A model generated the notes under the pieces. That model searched no databases. It worked only from the letters and a program-made list of their open reading frames with translations, and had not been told where the DNA came from. Made by a program: the position numbers and the translations under genes. From Ignavibacteriota bacterium (lineage in GTDB: Bacteria > Bacteroidota > Ignavibacteria > Ignavibacteriales > Melioribacteraceae), in the NCBI GenBank assembly GCA_016708125.1, contig JADJGF010000001.1, positions 1,696,001 through 1,760,000 of the forward strand: DNA of 64,000 nucleotides, written 5' to 3'. This document shows, piece after piece, positions 45,295 through 53,680 of this stretch (within the stretch, counting starts at the first letter, position 1; every line of letters begins with the position of its first letter).

Positions 45295-47241
45295 CTATAC
45301 TTTTGCAAATGAATGCATTTTTTTATTTCTTATTATTTCTTTTGGTGAATCATCGGAATCATTTACTTTAAAAGTTGATACAAGATTTAATAAAATTTCA
45401 GAATTCTTAAGTAATTCGGTAATTGATTGTGAAACTTGATGAATGCCTTGTGAGTTTTCATTTGAGACTGTTGAAATTCCGTGAATGTTTCTTCCAATCT
45501 GTTCTGCAGTTGTAGAAAGTTCTTCATTCGCAGTTGCAACTTGATTTATTTGTTCTTTAACGGTTTCAACATTTCCGGTAATTTCATCTAATAATTTTTC
45601 AAGTTCAATAATATTTTGCATTCCATCATACACAACATTTTTAGAATTAACCATTTCCGAATTTGCTAATTGTGCATCATTCTGAACTTCTTTAATTGTT
45701 ATTGCAATTTCTTTTGTTGCCGATGCGGTACGTTCTGCCAATTTTTTAACTTCATCGGCTACAACAGCAAAACCGCGACCTTGTTCACCAGCCCGCGCAG
45801 CTTCAATTGCAGCATTTAATGCTAATAAATTTGTTTGATCGGCGATTTCATTTATTACTTTTGCAATATTTCCAATTTGGCTTGTTCTATTTGCCAGTGT
45901 TGTAATTGTTGCAGAAGTTGTTTCGTTTGTATCTACTATTTTCTGCATTTTCATTTTTGATTGCTTAACTTTTTCTAATCCCGTTTGTACATGACTACTT
46001 GATTTAGTAGATGATTCAAAAGCTGTTGTTGAATTTACGGAAGTTTCCAAAATTGTCTTGGTCATTTCTTCTACGGCTGTTGCAATTTCTTCAGCTTGAC
46101 TGCTTTGTTCTTGAGCACCAGCCGACATTTGTTCCATTGTTGCAGAAATTTCATTTGTAGAAGCAGTATTAAAATGTGCAGAATTTTTTACTTTGTTAAG
46201 AACCGAACTAATATTACTTATAACAGAATTGAATCCTTCAAAAAGTTTTCCGATATCATCATTTTTATTTTGAACAGTTAATTCAGTTGTCAAATCACCT
46301 TTTGCAGCCTTTTCCATTGCGGATAACATTTTTGCAGTACTATTTGATAAATATTCAGATTTTTCTTCCGATTCTTTTTGAGATAATTTTGCAGATTGTG
46401 CAGCTTCTTCTGCCTCTTTTGTTTTTTGATTAATTTGTTGAATTGAAGCTGCAATATTTTTGCTCATCTTATTAAAGTTTATTGCAAGTTTTCCAACTTC
46501 ATCATTGGAAGAAATTTTAACTTCAACATTGGATTGACCATTTGCTAACATTTCTGCAGCATTGGCTAAAGCCTTTATTGGCTTTGTAATTTTAACACTG
46601 CTTATAATTACAATTACTGAAGATACAAAAGCAAGAATTCCAAAAATTAAAAATACTCTGCTTGTTATATCTGCAATTTTTTCATCGACGTCATCAATGT
46701 AAAGTCCGGCACCAATAATCCAATTCCAATCCTTAAAATATTTCACATAGGAAATTTTAGGAACGGGATTTTCATATCCCGGTTTTGGCCAATAATAATC
46801 GACGTATCCATCACCATTAAGTTTACAGATTTTTGCCATTTCATTAAATAGAAAAACTCCATTTGGATCTTTTAAATCTCTTAAAGATTTTCCGTTTAAC
46901 ACCGGCTTGAAAGGATGCATAATCATATTTGGATAATCATCATTTATCCAGAAATAATTATCTTCGCCGAATCTTATTTCTTGTATTTGATGGATTGCTT
47001 CTTTCTGAGCATCTTGAAATGTTATTTTATTATCTCTATAATCTTTTTCTAGATTGGAGATAATTCCATATGCAACTTCAACAGCTTGCTTTATATTTTC
47101 ACGCTTATCATCCAGCATTGTTTGTTTGAAATTTGGTAAAATTTCCAGAAATAAAAAAAATGTAAAAGGAATGATGGCAATTAAAGAAAGTGTTAAGATT
47201 TTTGTTAAAATATTCCAATTTTTTATATTGAGTTTATTCAT
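45295..47241 (-). CDS. Methyl-accepting chemotaxis protein with periplasmic Cache domain
   Basis: A 648-residue chemoreceptor. Transmembrane helix about 12-32, periplasmic single-Cache domain about 35-185 (EDNYFWINDDYPNMIMHPF, GYVDYYWPKPG, WNWIIGAGLYIDDV), second helix about 193-215, HAMP at about 216-270. A long helical linker follows with a second HAMP-like segment (KAAKGDLTTELTVQNKNDDIG). The kinase-control hairpin tip is VVADEVKKLAERTA preceded by ALNAAIEAARAGEQGRGFA. No che genes are adjacent. The Cache type often senses small organic acids, but the ligand is unknown. Confidence 0.92.
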   Translation of the reverse strand: MNKLNIKNWNILTKILTLSLIAIIPFTFFLFLEILPNFKQTMLDDKRENIKQAVEVAYGIISNLEKDYRDNKITFQDAQKEAIHQIQEIRFGEDNYFWINDDYPNMIMHPFKPVLNGKSLRDLKDPNGVFLFNEMAKICKLNGDGYVDYYWPKPGYENPVPKISYVKYFKDWNWIIGAGLYIDDVDEKIADITSRVFLIFGILAFVSSVIVIISSVKITKPIKALANAAEMLANGQSNVEVKISSNDEVGKLAINFNKMSKNIAASIQQINQKTKEAEEAAQSAKLSQKESEEKSEYLSNSTAKMLSAMEKAAKGDLTTELTVQNKNDDIGKLFEGFNSVISNISSVLNKVKNSAHFNTASTNEISATMEQMSAGAQEQSSQAEEIATAVEEMTKTILETSVNSTTAFESSTKSSSHVQTGLEKVKQSKMKMQKIVDTNETTSATITTLANRTSQIGNIAKVINEIADQTNLLALNAAIEAARAGEQGRGFAVVADEVKKLAERTASATKEIAITIKEVQNDAQLANSEMVNSKNVVYDGMQNIIELEKLLDEITGNVETVKEQINQVATANEELSTTAEQIGRNIHGISTVSNENSQGIHQVSQSITELLKNSEILLNLVSTFKVNDSDDSPKEIIRNKKMHSFAKV

Positions 47242-47327
47242 TTCCCCCTCGTAATATCTAATTAATAATCGGTTTTTTTTAAGTTTTATTTAGTGAACTG
47301 TATCAATTTGAGGGTGAATATTTAATA

Positions 47328-47358
47328 AACTGCTGAAAATTATAATTTTTCAGCAGTT
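47328..47358 (-). terminator. Hairpin after the repeat-rich exported protein gene
   Basis: Perfect 12-bp stem AACTGCTGAAAA / TTTTCAGCAGTT with a 7-base AT loop, 11 bases after the stop at 47370. The following sequence is AT-rich but without a long T run. Confidence 0.6.
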
Positions 47359-47369
47359 ATTAGGAGAAT

Positions 47370-48170
47370 TTATTTTTGGATAATTTTTTTCTTAAATACT
47401 TTTTTATCACTGTTTTCTTTTTCCATTTTTTCTAAATATTTATCAGCTTCTTCACCAACAAAAGTTTCAACTTTTTCTTCGCCATTTTCAGTGGATTTTA
47501 CAGTTACTTTTTTAACACCATTTTCAATTTCAACATTTACATTTTTCTCAATTCTATTTTTAATTTTATCACCTTTTTCTACCCAGATTGTCATCGAATC
47601 AGAATCTTCATTAATATCAATTTTCATATTTTTTTCATCTTCCATTTTTTCTAAGTATTCATCGGCTTCTTTTCCTTTATAAGTTTCAACTTTTTCTTCG
47701 CCGTTTTCTTTAGTTGTTACCGTAACATTTTTTTCACCATTTTCATCATCAACTTTAATCTTTATTGTTTTTTTGTTTTCAATAATATCCGTACCTCCGT
47801 TATCGTTTTTAAACATCATAATTTTGTGACCCTTACCTTTATGTTTAATTACTTTTTCTTCGCCGTCTTCAGATTTCCAAATTAAAATATCTTCATCATC
47901 GTTTTCCAATCCTTCAATTTCTTCAGTTAAAATTTCGTCATCTTCAGAAATTACTTGAATTCTTTTTTTCATTTCGCTTGATTTCATTCTTTTCAATAAT
48001 TGGTTTGCTTCGTCACCTTCAAAAACAACATCACCCTTTTCTGTTGTTACTACAATTTTTTTTGCATCTTTAATTTCCTTCAATTTTCCTTTTAAGTCTT
48101 TTTCTTGTGCGGAAAGAAAAGTTGTAAATAAAAAAATTGTAATTATTGTTAATAATGATTTAGTTTTCAT
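47370..48170 (-). CDS. Exported, highly charged repeat protein
   Basis: A 266-residue protein with a signal peptide (about 1-21, LLTIITIFLFTTFLSAQ). The rest is dominated by Lys, Glu and Asp. A unit of the type V-T-T/S-x-x-NGEEKVETYKGKEADEYLEKM occurs clearly twice (about 150-173 and 225-250), and a diverged copy near 38-62 reads VTTEKGDVVFEGDEANQLLKRM. I do not recognise the family. It is divergent from a histidine kinase/response regulator pair, with four TTAAAA repeats between them, so it is a candidate target of that system. Confidence 0.65.
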   Translation of the reverse strand: MKTKSLLTIITIFLFTTFLSAQEKDLKGKLKEIKDAKKIVVTTEKGDVVFEGDEANQLLKRMKSSEMKKRIQVISEDDEILTEEIEGLENDDEDILIWKSEDGEEKVIKHKGKGHKIMMFKNDNGGTDIIENKKTIKIKVDDENGEKNVTVTTKENGEEKVETYKGKEADEYLEKMEDEKNMKIDINEDSDSMTIWVEKGDKIKNRIEKNVNVEIENGVKKVTVKSTENGEEKVETFVGEEADKYLEKMEKENSDKKVFKKKIIQK

Positions 48171-48242
48171 TTTTTCTCCTTTTGGTTTAGTAATTTATAA
48201 TTCTTCTACAGTGAAAATAAAATATTGCTTCAATATAAATTG

Positions 48243-48279
48243 TTAAAACATTCTTAAAAAATGTTAAAAAATGTTAAAA
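48243..48279. promoter_or_regulatory. Four phased TTAAAA repeats: candidate response-regulator site
   Basis: TTAAAA occurs at 48243, 48254, 48264 and 48274, spaced 11, 10 and 10 bases, mostly as GTTAAAA. OmpR-class regulators bind tandem half-sites 10-11 bp apart. The site lies between the divergent exported-protein gene and the histidine kinase gene, 38 bases before the kinase ATG. Confidence 0.5.
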
Positions 48280-48316
48280 ATATGCATTTGTAATTTCTTA
48301 ACAATAAATTTACCGC

Positions 48317-49864
48317 ATGAAAGAAAAATCTCTTAAAATAATTATTGCATTAATAACCTTTGCTGTTGTTGGATTAATTGCAATTCAGTTTTACTGGGTT
48401 AATTTGGCGTTAAAGTTGGAAGAAGAAAAATTTAATAAAAATGTTGGTAATGCTTTGAACGACTTGGTTAGAACAATTGAAGATAGAGAAACTTCAAAAA
48501 TATTAATTAAAGAATTATCACCAAAAGATTCTAACAAAGTTATATTTCTAAATAAAGGAAAGAAAAAGAATTTTGAGTATAACTCCAAGTTTAATTCTAA
48601 TAAAAACCAGGTTATGATTATTGGAAATGATTCTAACAATATTAATATAGAAGTTAATACAACTTCGGATTCAGCTCTTGCATCAATGAAAGTGTTACAA
48701 AAATTTAGAACACAAAATGACAGCACAATTGAAGAAACAATAATTTGGCAAAGTGATATAGATACTTTAATTCATAGAAAAACAAAAATTATTGAAAATG
48801 TTTTTGATGAGTTAGTGTTTACAGAAAAAAATCAAAATATACTAAAAAGAATTAGTGAAGTTAAATTAGATTCTTTACTTAATGATGAATTAAACAAATA
48901 TGGTATAAACAGCAATTATGGTTTTGCAATTGTAAATAATGACAGCTTAATTTTAGATAAAAATTTTGAAGATATGAAAGATATTTTACAATCAAATTAT
49001 AAAGTCAAACTTTTCCCAAATGATTTTATTAAGAACCAGAATTTTCTAGTGGTTGATTTCAAAAACCGTAATGTATTTTTATTCAAATCAATTTGGTGGA
49101 TTTTAGTAATCTCTATAATTCTAACTGCATTAATAATTTTGTTGTTTTATTTAACAATAAAAATGTTGATAAGACAAAAGAAAATAACGGAAGTAAAAAA
49201 TGATTTATTAAATAATATCACTCACGAATTTAAAACTCCAATATCCACAATTAGCTTGGCTGCTGATGTAATAAATGAAGAACCGGATATTGATACAAAA
49301 AAATATTCTGCAATAATTAAAAATGAATCGCAGCGACTAACAAATATGGTGGAAACAATTTTATCAGCCGCAGAATTAGAAAACAGCAAATTTGAACTAA
49401 ACAAAACAAATGAAGATATTCACAAAATAATTTTTGAAGTTAGTGAAAAATATGAATTACCAATTGATAAAAAATTTGGAAAAATTATTTATGATTTAAA
49501 GGCAACCGATACAAATTTATCAGTTGATATACTTCAAATCACTAACGCAATAAGCAACTTAATTGATAACGCAATAAAATATAATGTTGGAAATCCCGAA
49601 ATTAAAATTTCTACAATGAATAGCAATTCAACTTTTGAAATTGTAATTGAAGATAATGGAATTGGAATTGATAAAAAATATCATAATAAAATTTTCGATA
49701 CTTTTTATAGAATTCCTACTGGAAATATTCACGACGTAAAAGGTAATGGAATTGGACTAAGCACTGTAAAAAAAATAATTGAAGCTCATTTGGGAAAAAT
49801 AATTCTTGAAAGTGAAAAAAATAAGGGATCAAAATTTATAATTAATTTGCCAAAAATAAATTGA
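48317..49864 (+). CDS. Membrane sensor histidine kinase
   Basis: A 515-residue kinase. Transmembrane helix about 7-29, extracytoplasmic sensor about 30-255 with no recognised fold, second helix about 258-284. The phospho-acceptor is H303 in NNITHEFKTPISTIS. The ATPase domain has the N box NAISNLIDNAIKYN, G1 VIEDNGIGIDKKY, the F box DTFYR and G2 GNGIGLSTVKKI. Its stop overlaps the response-regulator ATG by one base (TGATG), so the two are translationally coupled. The stimulus is unknown. Confidence 0.92.
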   Translation: MKEKSLKIIIALITFAVVGLIAIQFYWVNLALKLEEEKFNKNVGNALNDLVRTIEDRETSKILIKELSPKDSNKVIFLNKGKKKNFEYNSKFNSNKNQVMIIGNDSNNINIEVNTTSDSALASMKVLQKFRTQNDSTIEETIIWQSDIDTLIHRKTKIIENVFDELVFTEKNQNILKRISEVKLDSLLNDELNKYGINSNYGFAIVNNDSLILDKNFEDMKDILQSNYKVKLFPNDFIKNQNFLVVDFKNRNVFLFKSIWWILVISIILTALIILLFYLTIKMLIRQKKITEVKNDLLNNITHEFKTPISTISLAADVINEEPDIDTKKYSAIIKNESQRLTNMVETILSAAELENSKFELNKTNEDIHKIIFEVSEKYELPIDKKFGKIIYDLKATDTNLSVDILQITNAISNLIDNAIKYNVGNPEIKISTMNSNSTFEIVIEDNGIGIDKKYHNKIFDTFYRIPTGNIHDVKGNGIGLSTVKKIIEAHLGKIILESEKNKGSKFIINLPKIN

Positions 49865-50556
49865 TGAAAAAGTATAAAATATTATTAGTTGAAGATGATA
49901 TCAATTTGGGAAATATTTTGAGTGAATATTTATCACTAAAAAAATATGAAGTTGAACTTTGCAAAAATGGCGAAGAAGGTTTAGTTTCTTTTAAAAATTC
50001 TAAATTTGATTTATGCATTCTTGATGTGATGATGCCGAGGAAAGACGGATTTACATTGGCAAAAGAAATTAGAGCAATAAATAAAAATATTCCGGTAATA
50101 TTTTTAACTGCAAAATCAATGCTTAAAGATAAAATTGAAGGCTTCAATATTGGCGCTGATGATTATATTACAAAGCCGTTCAATACGGAAGAATTAATTT
50201 TAAGAATTAATGCTGTAATTAGAAGATCAGCTAACTCAATAAATCAAAGTGAGGAATTAATTTTTAACATTGGCAAATTTATTTTTAATTATCAAAAAAG
50301 ATTGCTGACAATTAAAAATACATCTTCGGCATTAACATCCAAAGAAAATGAATTACTAAAATTACTTTGCGAAAATATTAATCAAACTTTAGAACGCGAA
50401 AAAGCATTATCAATAATTTGGAAAAATGATAATTATTTTACTTCTCGCAGTATGGATGTTTATATTACAAAACTAAGAAATTATTTAAAGGAAGATGAAT
50501 CAATAGAAATCGTAAATGTTCACAGTATTGGTTTTAAATTGGTAATTAATTCATAA
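49864..50556 (+). CDS. OmpR/PhoB-family response regulator
   Basis: A 230-residue regulator. The receiver domain has the acidic pair VEDD near residue 10, phospho-acceptor D54 (CILDVMMPRKDG), T in IFLTAKS and K in DYITKPFNTEE. The C-terminal winged helix (about 130-230) contains LTSKENELLKLL and SRSMDVYITKLRNYL. I choose the ATG at 49864 (TGATG overlap with the kinase); a TTG one codon earlier (49861) is also in frame. A palindromic repeat follows and may end the transcript. Confidence 0.93.
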   Translation: MKKYKILLVEDDINLGNILSEYLSLKKYEVELCKNGEEGLVSFKNSKFDLCILDVMMPRKDGFTLAKEIRAINKNIPVIFLTAKSMLKDKIEGFNIGADDYITKPFNTEELILRINAVIRRSANSINQSEELIFNIGKFIFNYQKRLLTIKNTSSALTSKENELLKLLCENINQTLEREKALSIIWKNDNYFTSRSMDVYITKLRNYLKEDESIEIVNVHSIGFKLVINS

Positions 50557-50565
50557 CTTTAAAAA

Positions 50566-50592
50566 GATGCGATCTTTTGAAAAGATCGTATC
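50566..50592. repeat. 27-bp palindromic intergenic repeat, copy 3
   Basis: GATGCGATCTTTT and AAAAGATCGTATC around a central G, followed by TTTATA. One mismatch in the stem. It lies between the convergent response-regulator and transporter genes, 9 bases after the regulator stop. Confidence 0.8.
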
Positions 50593-50630
50593 TTTATATT
50601 AAAATACTTACGGATTTTGATTTTTATGAA

Positions 50631-51941
50631 TTAAACATCCATTGAAAATTTGTTAACAATATTTTTATAAAAATAATGAAGAAAAATTACCGCGCAAATT
50701 CGACCAACAATAAAAGCTATCATTGATGCTGTAATTCCGGTTAAATCAAATATTTTAATCGAAACAAAAAGTGTGACAATTATTATTGTAACTTCAATAA
50801 TTGTTGCAAATGTAATAGGCGTTGTATTTTTTGATGCAACTAGAAGTGCACGCTGCAAAGTAATTAAAACAGTAAAAGCCGGCATTATTGAAATAATTAT
50901 TGTGGGAATTTTTGAAAACATTGTGAGATCATTTGATAAACCAGAAATTGTGTTAAACCAAAAATATGAAATTGGAGTTAGTGCAATTATTATTAATCCT
51001 ATTGCTAAAATGAATCCCAACTTTTTTGCAAAAATAATTATTGATGAATAGTGTTCACCTTTATCGCCAATTAATGCAATTACAACTTCTTGATAAGATA
51101 ATCCCAAACTTCTAAAAATAAAAACTAAAGAATTTATTACGGGCAATACGGCAAGTGATTCTAACGACATTCGGCTTTGACCAATAAAAAATGTAACCAT
51201 CGGATGAACGCCCAAACCAATAAAAGATGTTAACGCAAGTGGATAATAAAAATTAAATATTCCTTTGTATGATAATTTTTCTTCGGAAAGAAAATTATCA
51301 TTTTTAATTTTTACTAAAATTTTATTCGACATAAATCTGCTTGCAATTGCTTCCGAGACAACTGCAACAGATAAAGAAAATGTTCCAACAATTGCACCTT
51401 CCAAATTTGTAAAATTATATAACAATATTGCCGATAAAGACATCATCATCAATCTTATAACGGTGCCGTAAGCAACTCGTTTTGTGAGATTATTTCTAAT
51501 CATTATTCCTTGGTAAAATCGGCGATAACCAATTGCTCCGGGCCAAGGCAATAAAATAAAAAATGCTTTGTATGTTAATTTGGCAACTTCAGAATCAAGA
51601 GAAATTAAATCAATTGCGATAAAATTAAAAAATGAAGGAATTAAAATTATAAACATGAAAATTGTAATTATTCCGCTAACAAAGAAATTAAAATTTCTTA
51701 ATTTCTTAAACGATGCAAAATTTTTAACCAATGCCGTAGAAGCGCTCATCATCATAATTACCGGAGCTTCAACAATTAATGCGAATGAAAATGCAACTCC
51801 ATAAGCTGCTAAATTATATTTGGGATCAACTAATCTTGCAATTATTGCGGCTAGAAATGGTCCTTCCAACGACATCATAAGCCAAGTTGCTGCTAGAGGT
51901 AACCAAAACTTGAATATTTTTATTTGAGTGAGAATTTGCAA
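50631..51941 (-). CDS. Polytopic MOP/MATE-like transporter
   Basis: A 436-residue protein with about 12 hydrophobic segments. The start (FWLPLAATWLMMSLEGPFLA, IIARLVDPKYNLAAYGVAFS) and the internal VEAPVIMMMSASTALVKN give it the feel of the MOP (MATE/polysaccharide flippase) superfamily rather than MFS. No partner genes are adjacent and the substrate is unknown. It is convergent with the response regulator, separated by the palindromic repeat. Family assignment is by general pattern only. Confidence 0.6.
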   Translation of the reverse strand: MQILTQIKIFKFWLPLAATWLMMSLEGPFLAAIIARLVDPKYNLAAYGVAFSFALIVEAPVIMMMSASTALVKNFASFKKLRNFNFFVSGIITIFMFIILIPSFFNFIAIDLISLDSEVAKLTYKAFFILLPWPGAIGYRRFYQGIMIRNNLTKRVAYGTVIRLMMMSLSAILLYNFTNLEGAIVGTFSLSVAVVSEAIASRFMSNKILVKIKNDNFLSEEKLSYKGIFNFYYPLALTSFIGLGVHPMVTFFIGQSRMSLESLAVLPVINSLVFIFRSLGLSYQEVVIALIGDKGEHYSSIIIFAKKLGFILAIGLIIIALTPISYFWFNTISGLSNDLTMFSKIPTIIISIMPAFTVLITLQRALLVASKNTTPITFATIIEVTIIIVTLFVSIKIFDLTGITASMIAFIVGRICAVIFLHYFYKNIVNKFSMDV

Positions 51942-52111
51942 AGTTTTTCCAAACTAAATTATGACTCTAAAGATATTGGTAATCTTATTTAATCACAGAA
52001 TATATTTTAATAAATAAGAGGATATTTAAAGGTTAGTTGAAATTTGTGGATTTGTTATAGTATTTAAAATGATTATTTGGCAAATTTTGATTTTTAACTT
52101 TTCAGTTACTT

Positions 52112-53242
52112 TTAATCCAATCTTTTTCTGAATCGTAGAGAACTAAAGAGCAAAATTAAAATTCCCATTAAAAATAAAATTGCAGTTTCTTGCCAAAGGT
52201 CGGCTATTCCAATTCCTTTTAAAACAACGCCGCGAAGAATTGTAATAAAATATCTTAGAGGAATTAAATAACTAATGTATTGTAAAATAATTGGCATGTT
52301 TTCAATTGGAAAAGCAAATCCGGATAAGTAAACCATCGGCATCATTATTCCGAATATTGCTATCATCATAGCTTGCTGTTGAGTTTTTGAAATTGTAGAT
52401 ACAAAAAGTCCCAAACCCAAAGTGGAAAGAATATAAAAGAATGATGAGAGGAGCAAAAAAGTTACACTTCCTCTAACCGGAATCCCGAACAAAATATTCA
52501 TCATAGTAATAACAAGGATTACTGAAATAAATCCCATTATTGTAAACGGTACAAGTTTCCCGATAATTAATTGATAAGGTTTTATTGGAGTAACAATTAT
52601 TTGTTCAAGAGTTCCAATTTCTTTTTCCTTAACAACCGCAAGCGAAGTTAAAATTAAGGTAATTATACTTAATAGTAATCCAACAATCGCCGGAACCATA
52701 AAATATCTTGTTTTCAAATATGGATTGTACCAAGTTCTAACTTCTGCGGAAATTTGTCCAACCGGCAGAATTTTCATTCCTTTTTTTCCTCTGTAATCCA
52801 TTATAATATTTTGAGAATATTCGGAAATTATTTTTGTTATATATCCCGCGGCTATTGAAGCTGTGTTTCCATCAGAGCCATCAAATATTACTTGAAGTTT
52901 TACGGTTTCATTTCTATTAATGTTTTTAGAAAAATTATTTGGAATTACAAATCCCACAAGAACTTTTGCTTTGTTGATTTGTTCAGTTAGTTCCTCATAA
53001 TTTTCAGCGTAATAATCGATTGAAAAAAATCTGGAACTTTCAAATCGCTCAATAAAATTACGGCTTTCTTCAGTTTTATCTTTATCTAAAAATAAAATAT
53101 GAACATTATTAACATCCATAGTTGCGGCGTATCCTAAAAATATAAGCTGGATAATTGGTGCAACTAAAACAATTCCAAACATTTTTGGATCACGCTTAAA
53201 TTGAGAGAATTCTTTTTTGATAATATGAATTATAGTTTTCAT
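52112..53242 (-). CDS. ABC-2 type permease (YhhJ/YbhR-like), second of the efflux operon
   Basis: A 376-residue permease with one N-terminal helix (about 22-41), a large extracytoplasmic domain (about 45-175), then five helices. The conserved ABC-2 block is VVKEKEIGTLEQIIVTPIKP near 204-223, and PMVYLSGFAFPIENMP lies near 310. It is the last gene of the efflux operon and pairs with the other permease (53681-54805). A heptamer-flanked four-helix-bundle gene lies just upstream of its start. Confidence 0.88.
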   Translation of the reverse strand: MKTIIHIIKKEFSQFKRDPKMFGIVLVAPIIQLIFLGYAATMDVNNVHILFLDKDKTEESRNFIERFESSRFFSIDYYAENYEELTEQINKAKVLVGFVIPNNFSKNINRNETVKLQVIFDGSDGNTASIAAGYITKIISEYSQNIIMDYRGKKGMKILPVGQISAEVRTWYNPYLKTRYFMVPAIVGLLLSIITLILTSLAVVKEKEIGTLEQIIVTPIKPYQLIIGKLVPFTIMGFISVILVITMMNILFGIPVRGSVTFLLLSSFFYILSTLGLGLFVSTISKTQQQAMMIAIFGIMMPMVYLSGFAFPIENMPIILQYISYLIPLRYFITILRGVVLKGIGIADLWQETAILFLMGILILLFSSLRFRKRLD

Positions 53243-53249
53243 TTTTAGT

Positions 53250-53277
53250 AGAAAGTAGTTAGAAGTTAGGAGTTAGA
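53250..53277. repeat. Heptamer array, downstream flank of cassette 1 (4 units)
   Basis: AGAAAGT AGTTAGA then AGTTAGG AGTTAGA on the plus strand, in exact 7-bp register. It is inverted relative to the array at 53640-53674. The stop codon and last residues of the four-helix-bundle gene lie inside it. It starts 7 bases before the ATG of the next gene in the operon. Confidence 0.85.
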
Positions 53278-53618
53278 ATTCCATTTATATAACCATTCAA
53301 CAATTTTCCAATTTCATCTGATAATAAAATAAGTTCATTTATTTCGCAATACCTTAAATCCTTACTTAGTATTAAATAATATTTTAATTCTTCCAAAGAT
53401 CCTTGTGATATATTAAAAAATCTAATTTTATCTTTAATTCCTTTTTTAACAAAACCCTCGGCAATATTTGCCGGTATTGAAATTGCTGCTCTTCTCATTT
53501 GTGATGTTAATCCATAAATTTCTTCTTTAGGAAAATTTCTTGTTTCTTTGTAAACCTCTAATACTAATTGATGAGCTTTTTGCCAAACAATTAAATCAGT
53601 AAATTTTTGTGATTTCAT
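53259..53618 (-). CDS. S23-type four-helix-bundle protein, cassette 1
   Basis: A 119-residue protein of the four-helix-bundle/23S rRNA intervening-sequence protein family. Family motifs are FTDLIVWQKAHQLVL near residues 6-20, GLTSQMRRAAISIPANIAEG near 36-55 and the NISQGSLEELKYYL helix near 69-82. Homologues are found in IVS elements within 23S rRNA genes of Leptospira and Coxiella, and the fold is related to the Avd protein of diversity-generating retroelements; function is unknown. A GGGAG site precedes the ATG. It is inserted between two ABC-2 permease genes, and about 60% of its residues match the cassette 2 protein by eye. Confidence 0.88.
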   Translation of the reverse strand: MKSQKFTDLIVWQKAHQLVLEVYKETRNFPKEEIYGLTSQMRRAAISIPANIAEGFVKKGIKDKIRFFNISQGSLEELKYYLILSKDLRYCEINELILLSDEIGKLLNGYINGILTPNF

Positions 53619-53639
53619 TTATTCTCCCACAATTAAATT

Positions 53640-53674
53640 ACTAACTACTAATTTCTAACTCCTTATTCCTAACT
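53640..53674. repeat. Heptamer array, upstream flank of cassette 1 (5 units)
   Basis: Read on the minus strand from 53674: AGTTAGG AATAAGG then AGTTAGA AATTAGT AGTTAGT, exact 7-bp register. It begins 6 bases after the permease stop at 53681 and ends about 21 bases before the four-helix-bundle ATG. Confidence 0.85.
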
Positions 53675-53680
53675 TCTTGC

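Noticed and set aside
53250..53674. CRISPR-like array from the short repeats
   Set aside because: The units are contiguous 7-mers without spacers and there are no cas genes.
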